Source: Micavibrio sp. UBA6929 (GTDB lineage: Bacteria; Pseudomonadota; Alphaproteobacteria; Micavibrionales; Micavibrionaceae). Taken from it: DNA of 64,000 nucleotides. Where the stretch lies: the NCBI GenBank assembly GCA_002448815.1, contig DKAJ01000001.1:1-64000 (forward strand), in the 5' to 3' direction. How positions within the stretch are numbered: the first letter of the stretch is position 1; every line of letters begins with the position of its first letter. Below the pieces are notes generated by a model. That model was given only the letters and a program-made list of their open reading frames with translations. It searched no databases and was not told the origin of the DNA. The position numbers and the translations under genes were made by a program. This document shows positions 24,965-31,896 of the stretch, one piece after another.

Positions 24965-26158
24965 ATGACCAAGACAGTAAAGAAGCCAGTATCTAAGCAG
25001 GGACGCTATGCGGCCTTTGATCGTTTTTTGGAATCTATTCCGCCTAGAAGTATGGCTAAGCGGGCTAAGTACCTGCATGGGCTTGGTGTGTTTCGTGGCA
25101 TGCGGGGTGACACTGCGTGGATAAAGATCAGGTTGCCACATGGCGGGCTTTATAAGGGTAAGTATTATAAAGCTGGTGATAGTGTGGAGATTAAGGCGGG
25201 TAGCCTTGAATCTTTTAGCTGGGCTGAGCTTGAAGATATGCGCGCAAGCTATCAGGCTAAGGCGGACAAGGGGGAGCCACTAGAGGATGTGCAAGCGCCT
25301 TTGTTTTCGGAATATGTGGCGGAGTGGCTTGATGTTAAAAGGGCACAACACAGGGGCTATGAAACAACAAAAGGCATTGTCGACAATCACCTGCTTCAGG
25401 TATTCGGGCATAAGCCGTTAGATACAATATCAGCGGGTGACGTTAATAGATGGCAAGGCCAGCAGCTGGCGAAATGCGCTCCAGCCACCGTTAAGCGTCA
25501 AAGGGTTGTTTTGCAATCTCTTTTGAATGACGCGAAGAAAGCCGAGCACATAGCTGTTAATCCTTGTGATAATGCCGATGGAATTAAAGTGCCTGAGGCA
25601 GAGCCGCGCTATTTAACGGGTGAAGAGTTAGCGCGATTGTTAACTTGCGCTCAAGAAGAAGCCTATTGGCTGCCTGAATACGTGATAATTGCTGTGCATA
25701 TGGGCTTGAGGCGCGGTGAGATGATGGGCTTGAAGTGGTCGCACGTTATAAGCACGCCTAACGGTACCTTTTTGAGGTTCCCTACGGGTAAAACACAGAA
25801 AATCAGAACGATTCACTGCAGTAAAACAGTTGAGGCCTCCTTGGAACGCTTAAGAAGTGAGCGGGATGATAGTGATGCGCGTGTCTTTCAGGTGTCTTTG
25901 AAGACACTGATTAGGCGCTGGCAATCTGCTAGAAAAAGTGCTGGGCTTGTAGATGTTCGTATTCAGGATTTGCGATCAACGAATGCAACTTACGCTGTGC
26001 TTTCTGGTGTTGATTTAAACACGGTCGCCAAAGGCCTTGGTCACAGCAATACAGACATGTTGCAACGACACTATGCTGCAATGACCGAGGCTGGTGTTAT
26101 TGAAGCTTCTGGCAAGATTGAGGCTGCTATTGCTGGTGCTGTTAATGGATGTGTGTAA
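24965..26158 (+). CDS. Tyrosine recombinase (island integrase)
   Basis: A DUF-like N-terminal arm-binding region and a SAM-like core-binding domain (about residues 115-200) precede the catalytic domain. Catalytic residues visible are Arg in LRRGEMMGLKW, Arg in LRSTNAT, His in GLGHSNTD and Tyr in LQRHYAAM. The first His of the usual HxxR box is Gln here (QDLR). It would recombine the 49-bp tRNA-Gly sites. GGAG lies seven bases before the ATG. At 397 residues it is full length. Confidence 0.9.
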   Translation: MTKTVKKPVSKQGRYAAFDRFLESIPPRSMAKRAKYLHGLGVFRGMRGDTAWIKIRLPHGGLYKGKYYKAGDSVEIKAGSLESFSWAELEDMRASYQAKADKGEPLEDVQAPLFSEYVAEWLDVKRAQHRGYETTKGIVDNHLLQVFGHKPLDTISAGDVNRWQGQQLAKCAPATVKRQRVVLQSLLNDAKKAEHIAVNPCDNADGIKVPEAEPRYLTGEELARLLTCAQEEAYWLPEYVIIAVHMGLRRGEMMGLKWSHVISTPNGTFLRFPTGKTQKIRTIHCSKTVEASLERLRSERDDSDARVFQVSLKTLIRRWQSARKSAGLVDVRIQDLRSTNATYAVLSGVDLNTVAKGLGHSNTDMLQRHYAAMTEAGVIEASGKIEAAIAGAVNGCV

Positions 26159-26242
26159 AAGCGAATAGGGGTGTCGCATTTTTTCTTTGCTTAGGTGAGG
26201 TTAATATAGTTAAGTTATTTCTTGTTTAGAATAAGGGGTTAT

Positions 26243-26881
26243 ATGACTATACCGGCTCAACCAAAGATATACCATATTGTTCACTGGGATCGACTTAGCT
26301 CGATTATTCAATCTGGTGGTTTGCTGTCGGACTCGGTTATGATTAATCAGTCGGGGGTGGGTTCTACTATTGGAATAGGGAGAATAAAGAGTCGTAGGCT
26401 GGTGAAGCCTTTAAATAGTTATCCTGATTTGTGTGTAGGTCAATGTGTGCCATTCTATTTTTGTCCGCGTTCTATCATGTTGTTCCTTATTTCGCGTCAG
26501 AATAATCCTGATCTTGCTTATGCTGGAGGGCAAGAGCCGATTGTGCATTTAGAGGCTGATTTGTACAGGGCGATTGAATGGGCGGAGCAAAATAATAAGC
26601 GCTGGGTTTTTACGTCAGGTAATGCGGGTTCAAGTTTTTTTGATGATTATAATAATCGGGCAGATTTGCATCGTATTAACTGGAGCGCTGTTGGAGCTAC
26701 GTCGTGGCAATCTTGTAAAGACGATAAGCAGGTCGAGTTTCTTGTGGAGGGTGGGTTTCCGTGGAGCCTAGTTAGTCGAATTGGAGTTTTTTCACAAACT
26801 CAGCATCAGGAAGTTACTAGAATTTTGCACACAGCTAGCTGGAAGCCAGTTGTTGAAATTTTAAAAAAATGGTATTATTAA
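26243..26881 (+). CDS. darT: DarT ADP-ribosyltransferase toxin
   Basis: The protein matches DarT (DUF4433): an N-terminal IYHIVHWDRLSSIIQSGGLLSD, then VPFYFCPRSIMLFLI, and a C-terminal KQVEFLVEGGFPW carrying the catalytic Glu. DarT ADP-ribosylates thymidine in single-stranded DNA and blocks replication, notably of infecting phage. ATG 26243 follows AAGGGG with five bases between; the upstream TTG is less likely. It is 29 bp upstream of darG. Confidence 0.9.
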   Translation: MTIPAQPKIYHIVHWDRLSSIIQSGGLLSDSVMINQSGVGSTIGIGRIKSRRLVKPLNSYPDLCVGQCVPFYFCPRSIMLFLISRQNNPDLAYAGGQEPIVHLEADLYRAIEWAEQNNKRWVFTSGNAGSSFFDDYNNRADLHRINWSAVGATSWQSCKDDKQVEFLVEGGFPWSLVSRIGVFSQTQHQEVTRILHTASWKPVVEILKKWYY

Positions 26882-26910
26882 GTAGTACCAGTTCGTACGA
26901 AAGCATTGTC

Positions 26911-27945
26911 ATGATAGAATATACACAAGGAAATCTGCTAAAATCCAGTAGTGAGGCTTTAGTTAATACTGTGAATTGCGTTGGGGTTATGGGGCGTGGT
27001 ATTGCTTTACAATTCAAAAAAGCGTTTCCAGATAACTTTAAAGCTTACGCTATCTGCTGTGAGCAAAAGGATTTGGTGCCTGGTAAGATGTTTGTGTATG
27101 ATATGAATACATTAACAAGTCCCCGTTATATAATTAACTTTCCAACGAAACGCCATTGGCGCGGGAAAAGCCGTTTAGAGGATGTTGAGCTAGGCTTGCG
27201 GGCGTTGAAAGATGAAATTGTTTCGCTAGGAATTAAATCGATTTCTATTCCACCTTTAGGTAGTGGTTTAGGTGGATTAAATTGGCAAGATGTCAGGCGA
27301 TTGATTGAAAAGCATTTGTCGGATTTAGGTGATGTCAAGGTTCTGGTGTACGAGCCGATGCAATCTGTTGTGTCTGTGTCTCCTTCTTCCAGTGAAGTGC
27401 CGTCCATGACAAAGGGGCGTGCGGCTTTGGTGGAGTTAATGAAAAGGTATTTAGATGGGCTGTTGGATCCTTATGTGTCCTTGCTTGAAATTCATAAACT
27501 GATGTATTTTTTACAAGAAGCTGGTATGCCATTGAGGCTTCAGTATACAAAGGCAAAGTATGGGCCGTACGCTGAAAATCTGCGGCATGTTATGAATGTT
27601 GTTGAGGGGCATTTTGTCTCTGGTTATCTTGATGGTGGTGATAATCCTAGGAAACAGATTAGCTTGGTTCCGGGAGCCTATGAAGATGCCAAGCTGTTTC
27701 TTGCTGAAGATGTAAATGTTCAAAGAAGTCTACAAAGGGTGTGCTCTCTAGTAGATGGTTTTGAGACGCCTGATGGGTTGGAATTGTTAGCTACAGTTCA
27801 TTGGGTGGTTGCAAAGAATGGAGCAGAATCATTAAGCGACGCCGTTTCCCAGACATACGCTTGGAATGATAGAAAAAAGAAGTTCACTGAGAGGCAGATA
27901 AGTATTGCCTATAACGCGCTCAAAGAATTTGGTTGGATTGCTTAA
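26911..27945 (+). CDS. darG: DarG macrodomain antitoxin
   Basis: Residues 1-150 are a macrodomain with the ALVNTVNCVGVMGRGIALQFKK loop split around the ADP-ribose site and IPPLGSGLGGLNW as the second binding loop. Residues 170-344 are the helical C-terminal domain of DarG that binds and blocks DarT (IHKLMYFLQEAG, KYGPYAENLRH). The enzyme removes ADP-ribose from DNA. ATG 26911 is favoured because the macrodomain begins at IEYTQGN; ATG 26869 would overlap darT. Confidence 0.92.
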   Translation: MIEYTQGNLLKSSSEALVNTVNCVGVMGRGIALQFKKAFPDNFKAYAICCEQKDLVPGKMFVYDMNTLTSPRYIINFPTKRHWRGKSRLEDVELGLRALKDEIVSLGIKSISIPPLGSGLGGLNWQDVRRLIEKHLSDLGDVKVLVYEPMQSVVSVSPSSSEVPSMTKGRAALVELMKRYLDGLLDPYVSLLEIHKLMYFLQEAGMPLRLQYTKAKYGPYAENLRHVMNVVEGHFVSGYLDGGDNPRKQISLVPGAYEDAKLFLAEDVNVQRSLQRVCSLVDGFETPDGLELLATVHWVVAKNGAESLSDAVSQTYAWNDRKKKFTERQISIAYNALKEFGWIA

Positions 27946-28092
27946 TTCTGTATTGGCTAATCAATGACAAGGTGTGTGTTGCTTTTCTCTTGGTGTAGTT
28001 GATGTTTCTTTCCTGTGTGGATCTTAATCTTGCGCTAATCTGTTAAATTTTGTAGTATCGGCGGCGGAACAGTCGGTTCATTGTTCTGGGGC
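27946..28092. other. Gap between darG and the leader RNA
   Basis: I see no gene. A promoter for the leader and lipoprotein should lie here, but no convincing -35/-10 pair stands out. Confidence 0.3.
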
Positions 28093-28273
28093 TTAGTAAC
28101 CTCAAATCGAAAGTGGCATTCTAGACACTGCCAGAAATGTGTCACCTCTCAGCTATGACTGGGTGGTGGTGCTATGTCCAAGGCGCATGCCTAAAAGCTT
28201 CACGCCGTTTTCTTTCGATACGGTTACTAACACCCAGTTACCAGAGTGAGCCACTGGTAATTTTTACTGGGAG
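28093..28273 (+). promoter_or_regulatory. Pseudoknotted riboswitch-like leader, copy 2
   Basis: P1 pairs 28093-28101 with 28222-28230, P2 28106-28113 with 28212-28219, and P3 28124-28128 with 28139-28143. The P3 loop TGCCAGAAAT can pair with TGGCA (28114-28118) directly after P2. CTATG (28153-28157) precedes P4 (28158-28165 with 28231-28238); GTGCTAT follows three bases after P4's 5' strand and GCTTCACG is at 28197-28204. P4's 3' strand (CCCAGT) can instead pair with ACTGGG (28266-28271), which contains the lipoprotein Shine-Dalgarno. TTACCAG/CTGGTAA (28238-28244/28254-28260) plus T5 adds a possible terminator. Same plan as 2997-3172. Confidence 0.78.
28238..28265 (+). terminator. Terminator-like hairpin in the lipoprotein leader
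   Basis: A perfect 7-bp stem is followed by TTTTT, 15 bases before the lipoprotein ATG. Together with the leader it may attenuate transcription; the outer CCCAGT/ACTGGG extension would also hide the ribosome-binding site. Confidence 0.5.
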
Positions 28274-28280
28274 ATACGAC

Positions 28281-28901
28281 ATGCAACACAATACTACAAC
28301 TGCGTTATTCACGATCATTTTATCCGCCTTTACGCTGGCTTCTTGTGGTCCAGCACACCAATTCAATAACAAAATGAAACACAGACTATCTGCTGAACAA
28401 AGCGCGAGCTTGAAGATCAAAAAGCGAGCATTGACCGAGTGCGGACAGGATGTAAGCGATAACACAATACCACCACGTAAAGATATTATGACAGCGTACA
28501 ACTGTATTGAAGGGCTTGTGCGTCAAGAAATGCTACCCGCAGCTGTTATGCCTGAATTGTTATTAACTAAGATGGCAACTTACAGAAAAGTCACTGTTGA
28601 GTACTCCAAAGGAAATCTTTCAAAGGAAGGGCTGCAAGCTGCCTATGATTTAGCTGAGGCTCAGTATTTAAAAAGCTTTAAAGCGGCTTATCAGCAAAAA
28701 CAAGCTGAAGCGATGCAGCAGCAGAAAGAATTTTCACGCAAGCTGAATGCTCTTGGGCAATCTTTACGCAATCAACCCAGCAATACTTACAGTAATAGCC
28801 TGAATGATAATTCATGTGGTGCTTTGTCTTTACCGCCATTAGCGATAGCGCCTTGCCGTTATGCTTGTGTGAACGGACAGTGGGCTAAGATATGCAACTA
28901 A
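28281..28901 (+). CDS. Lipoprotein of unknown function
   Basis: The 206-residue product has a lipoprotein signal with lipobox LASC (Cys near residue 22). The middle is helical and Gln-rich (QQKQAEAMQQQKEFSRKL). The C-terminus holds a Cys cluster (SCGALSLPPLAIAPCRYACV, ICN) that could form disulfides in the periplasm. GGGAG lies seven bases before the ATG and is predicted to be masked by the leader. As island cargo it could be a surface or entry-exclusion factor, but this is a guess. No family is recognised. Confidence 0.6.
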   Translation: MQHNTTTALFTIILSAFTLASCGPAHQFNNKMKHRLSAEQSASLKIKKRALTECGQDVSDNTIPPRKDIMTAYNCIEGLVRQEMLPAAVMPELLLTKMATYRKVTVEYSKGNLSKEGLQAAYDLAEAQYLKSFKAAYQQKQAEAMQQQKEFSRKLNALGQSLRNQPSNTYSNSLNDNSCGALSLPPLAIAPCRYACVNGQWAKICN

Positions 28902-29059
28902 CATAATGTCTAGGGGTTTCCTTGAGTGTATAGGGTGTAAATCTGGAGTGACACCTAATGTGCCTCTTTAAGTAATTGCTTTTAATGAATAATTATTATA
29001 AACAAACAAAACATAATGTATCGTAATGTGAAGCTTGTGACGTGCTTTTTGATACACTT

Positions 29060-29530
29060 TTAAGCGCTCTTTGGGCGTAGCGCGGGGGTAACTCCTAAGC
29101 TTTTCCTTAGGAAGTCTCTAAGACGATAGACCTATATCACTATGGTGAGAAAAGAATTATCCCCCCTGTAACATACTCCTACGGGTACACATGAAGGTAC
29201 TTATAGGTGTCTGCTACAAGGGGGACGAGCTTCTGAGTAAATCATACATCACTGATGGAGCCTGAATAAGCTTTTCTGGTTGAATCTATAACGGCAGAGG
29301 GCGGTGTCCGAGTTTCCCTGTCCATCGATTCAGTATCCGAATACACGGTTACAACTAAGGTTGTGCGCGCATAGAGGCTACCAGAAACAACCTTTTATGC
29401 GCCTGACGTTGCCTCCTTTAAGGCAGTGCATCAGTCCTTTTTTCCTGTGTTCTTTGCTTCGGTGAGACTTTCCGGTCATGTTCCCAGTGTCTATCTTTAT
29501 ACAGGCGAGCCGAATTAAAGGCGGCTTTGT
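29060..29530. ncRNA. Candidate large structured non-coding RNA
   Basis: No gene fits 28902-29559. On the plus strand many exact inverted repeats are packed into about 470 bases. They are GCGCT/AGCGC (29064-29083), TCCTAAG/CTTAGGA (29093-29112), a 10-position stem with one mismatch (29161-29170/29215-29224), TTTCTGGT (29272-29279) with ACCAGAAA (29380-29387), TGAATC/GATTCA (29281-29286/29327-29332), GCGCATA/TATGCGC (29367-29373/29396-29402) and AGCCG/CGGCT (29508-29526). The strand is uncertain because inverted repeats also fold on the minus strand. I could not match it to RNase P RNA, tmRNA or 6S RNA by eye. Confidence 0.5.
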
Positions 29531-29559
29531 CTTATCTCGTTACATTCAGAAGCTATGTT

Positions 29560-29787
29560 TTAAACTCTTAATTCTAATTTTACCAAACTGGATTCCGTAC
29601 ATGCAATAGCCCTCCAAAAAGAAGGGGCGCTCTGCAGAGACGCTTTAGTTTGTTTCACTATCACCGCCTCACCCAGAATGCACTGGACGGTCTCTAAGGT
29701 ACCTTTTCTCATGAAAGTGACCTGTAAGGGGTGGTAGTAGGAAGGGGCTGAGTTATTTGTCTCAGTCCCACCCTGTTTTTTGATCAA
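29560..29787 (-). CDS. Doubtful small protein after AlpA
   Basis: A 75-codon frame with a TTG start lies six bases after the alpA-like stop, which would allow coupled translation. The sequence matches nothing I recognise and has no clear fold. It may be a chance open frame in the non-coding part of the island. Confidence 0.25.
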   Translation of the reverse strand: MIKKQGGTETNNSAPSYYHPLQVTFMRKGTLETVQCILGEAVIVKQTKASLQSAPSFWRAIACTESSLVKLELRV

Positions 29788-29793
29788 TGGGGC

Positions 29794-30000
29794 TTATCCT
29801 AATGGCAAGTCAGCCAGCCAAGAATAAACATCGCTTTGCCTGTATCTTGGCGATTTGCCGATCATTACAGGCTTAATTGTAAGCGTGTGATTAAGACCGT
29901 TTTTACGCTTGTGGCGTTGCGATCTTACCCATTGTGGCGACAAACTGATAAGTTTGGCGACCTGTTTATCATTGAGAAGTTTGTCAGTGTTGTCCTGCAT
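29794..30000 (-). CDS. AlpA-like DNA-binding regulator / excisionase
   Basis: The 68-residue protein is a MerR/AlpA-type winged helix-turn-helix: LLNDKQVAKLISLSPQWVR forms the HTH and SPRYRQSDVYSWLADL the C-terminal wing and helix. AlpA proteins act as recombination directionality factors or switch on integrase in P4-like elements. GGAGAG lies six bases before ATG 30000. It is next to the tRNA-proximal att site, opposite the integrase end. Confidence 0.82.
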   Translation of the reverse strand: MQDNTDKLLNDKQVAKLISLSPQWVRSQRHKRKNGLNHTLTIKPVMIGKSPRYRQSDVYSWLADLPLG

Positions 30001-30399
30001 CAATTCTCTCCGTCATGTTAGTGACAGGGTAAGCGTGCAAAGACGTGAAGCCTTAGCTTGAAGTTCTGTCATCGTTAATAGGAAATTTTGATGCTGTGAG
30101 TATCCTTATGATCAGGATACTGGCTTTTCGAGTGCTCTTCTAAAACGCTTGGCGCTGCGAAAAACTATAACCTAAACGTACGTCATTTATTTGTAAATGT
30201 CAAGGATAATGAGGTTATTGCTGTTACGTTTGAAAAATTGCGCGTAACGTAGAGGCGCTTGGTGTTATATTTGTGACCCCGCCTTTTTTCTTCCCTCGCC
30301 CCCAGAAGAAAGCGCGTATATATAAGAGCGGACTTAGGCTGATTTTAATATGGTTTTTGTGGGGATATGGTGGGGAATTTTTTGAGACCACTTGGAAAG
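30001..30399. promoter_or_regulatory. Region upstream of alpA to the tRNA-proximal end
   Basis: No gene is seen. GTATCC (30100-30105) and GGATAC (30115-30120) form a perfect palindrome with a 9-base centre about 100 bp before alpA, a candidate operator. GTGGGGATA (30359-30367) and TGGGGAATTT (30371-30380) repeat the arm-type motif of the integrase end. Confidence 0.45.
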
Positions 30400-30448
30400 T
30401 GGAGCGAGTGAAGGGATTCGAACCCTCGACCCCAACCTTGGCAAGGTT
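30400..30448. repeat. att direct repeat of tRNA-Gly, tRNA-internal copy
   Basis: This copy is identical to 24689-24737 and forms the 3' two-thirds of the intact tRNA-Gly gene. Confidence 0.93.
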
Positions 30449-30474
30449 GTGCTCTACCCCTGAGCTACACTCGC
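30400..30474 (-). tRNA. tRNA-Gly (GCC)
   Basis: The complete cloverleaf on the minus strand has acceptor GCGAGTG/CACTCGC, D-arm GCTC/GAGC, an anticodon loop with GCC between AACCT and AGGTT stems, T-stem GAGGG/CCCTT (one wobble), discriminator T and encoded CCA. It is the integration site of island 2 and remains intact because the element supplies an identical 3' end. Confidence 0.96.
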
Positions 30475-30593
30475 ATGTACAAGGTTAAATAAACACCTTG
30501 TGGGCAGAAAAGGTAAGCGTGAATATATCGACTTTTATTCGGATTGCAAGACCAAAACGCAAATAATTTCACTTTTTTTTCGGCGGATGATTT

Positions 30594-31043
30594 TTAACGT
30601 TCGTTTTCGTCAATGCGCTCATATTCCGCGTCAATGATATCGCCATTTTGCGGGCGCGATTGTGAGCGGGGTTGCGATTGCGATGCCGCGTCTTCCCAGT
30701 TTGTGTGACGTTTGATCAAGCCACGAAGCAGGCCGCGCACAGGCGGGATCAGCAGCGAAAAGCCAAGGAAGTCAGTTAAAAAGCCTGGCGTGATCAGCAT
30801 CGCCCCGGCGGCAATCAGGCAGATGCCATCAAAAAAATCGTTCAGCGGAATTTGACCACGGTTCAGCGCCGCGCGAATATGCGCCAGCGTATGCAGGCCT
30901 TGGTGCTGAACAATCAGTCCACCTAAAATCGCAGTCATCAGCGCGATAAATAATGTATTCATAAATCCGATCGAATCGCCAACGCTCATGAAAATAAGGA
31001 TTTCAATAAAAGGAATGGCGACAAAAATGGCAAAAAAGGGCAT
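30594..31043 (-). CDS. fxsA: FxsA family membrane protein
   Basis: The N-terminal IFVAIPFIEILIFMSVGDSIG, then ILGGLIVQHQGL and the later LITPGFLTDFLGFSLLIPPVRG are the FxsA/YtzA signature (PF04186), with about three membrane segments and a charged C-terminal tail. FxsA overproduction affects phage T7 exclusion by F plasmid in E. coli; the normal role is unknown. It is divergent from the Tim44-like gene, the standard alphaproteobacterial arrangement. Confidence 0.88.
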   Translation of the reverse strand: MPFFAIFVAIPFIEILIFMSVGDSIGFMNTLFIALMTAILGGLIVQHQGLHTLAHIRAALNRGQIPLNDFFDGICLIAAGAMLITPGFLTDFLGFSLLIPPVRGLLRGLIKRHTNWEDAASQSQPRSQSRPQNGDIIDAEYERIDENER

Positions 31044-31167
31044 GGTTTTACTTGTGCTTTCGTTTAAACGCTCTATTCTTAGGTGTGAGCGCTAACATAT
31101 GTCATCATGTTTGTGCTACAATAGATAGTACAGTTTTTAAAAACGACAAAATAAAGGTTTTTTTATC

Positions 31168-31896
31168 GTGCCTGCTGATCTCATTATATATGCATTTATC
31201 GCCGTCGGTCTTGTGTTTTGGCTGCGTAATACGCTGGGCACGCATGAGGAAGGGGACGAGCCTGTGAATGTACGCTCGCCTTTGCCTGCGCTCGACGAAG
31301 ATTTGCCAAGTGCGCTTAAGGCCGATGTGATGGACGCGCCGAAAACACCGGAAGAGCAAATTGCTGACGTCATGAAAAACAATAAATCAGGCGTCATCGC
31401 CATTGAAAGTGAACAGGCTGAGCGAGGCGTCGCCGCGATTATGGGTGCGGATAAATCTTTTGATCTGAAATTCTTTTTCTCGGCCGTGCAAGATGTGTTT
31501 GTCATGGTGGTCGAGGCCTTTGCCGAAGGTGATCGTGATGATCTGGAACAAATGCTGGGCGAGGATGTTTACGCAGCCTTTGATCAGGCAATCTCTGATC
31601 GTGAGGATGCTGGCTTGCGCGCGAAAAGCGAAGTGCAATCTATTCGTGAAGCCCACATTATCGAGGCTGATCTTCAAGGCAAGCAAGCTTTCGTAACGGT
31701 GCGTTTTGTTGTTGATCAGATCAGCGTCACATACGACAGCGACGATAAAGTTGTTGAAGGCCATCCAGAGCGCGCCGCGCACATGAAAGACATCTGGGTG
31801 TTCAGCCGTAATTTGAAATCAAAAGATCCGCGCTGGTTGGTTGTTGAAACGCGCGGTGACTTCGAAGGCGATAACGATATTATCCCAAATGCCTAA
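31168..31896 (+). CDS. Tim44-like domain protein (TimA)
   Basis: One N-terminal membrane anchor (residues 4-20) is followed by an acidic linker and a Tim44-like domain (about 100-240; FDLKFFFSAVQDVFVMVVEAFAEGD onward, cut here for brevity). It is the bacterial counterpart of the mitochondrial import-motor subunit and is located at the cytoplasmic membrane. Starts at GTG. Its end overlaps mltA by eight bases, and fxsA is divergent upstream. Confidence 0.85.
   Translation: MPADLIIYAFIAVGLVFWLRNTLGTHEEGDEPVNVRSPLPALDEDLPSALKADVMDAPKTPEEQIADVMKNNKSGVIAIESEQAERGVAAIMGADKSFDLKFFFSAVQDVFVMVVEAFAEGDRDDLEQMLGEDVYAAFDQAISDREDAGLRAKSEVQSIREAHIIEADLQGKQAFVTVRFVVDQISVTYDSDDKVVEGHPERAAHMKDIWVFSRNLKSKDPRWLVVETRGDFEGDNDIIPNA

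Larger units (their letters stand above)
24689..30448. mobile_element. Island 2: tRNA-Gly integrative element with DarTG
   Basis: Perfect 49-bp direct repeats (24689-24737 and 30400-30448) correspond to the 3' part of tRNA-Gly; the unit is 5711 bp. Inside are a tyrosine integrase next to the distal repeat, darT-darG, a lipoprotein with a pseudoknotted leader, about 650 bp of structured non-coding DNA and an AlpA-like gene next to the tRNA. No replication, packaging or transfer genes are seen, so it resembles the minimal int-cargo-alpA organisation of P4-like satellites. Sites with the core GTGGGGA occur near both ends. Confidence 0.9.

Noticed and set aside
28093..28273. C4/CI-type antisense RNA of P4-like phages as the identity of the leader RNA.
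   Set aside because: The context (AlpA, integrase) invited it, but the pseudoknotted plan and link to a downstream ribosome-binding site do not fit what I know of C4 RNAs. It still needs a cmscan.
29060..29530. RNase P RNA, tmRNA or 6S RNA as the identity of the large structured region.
   Set aside because: The conserved RNase P core motifs, a tmRNA tag frame with CCA end and the long bulged 6S helix are not visible.
29999..30060. GCTTCACG on the minus strand before alpA suggested a third leader RNA copy.
   Set aside because: The other helices and motifs (CTATG, GTGCTAT, CCAGAAA loop, anti-Shine-Dalgarno strand) are absent.
30273..30488. Open frames containing VKGFEPSTPTLARL at both ends of island 2.
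   Set aside because: These are translations of the tRNA-Gly sequence in the antisense direction, a well-known annotation artefact.
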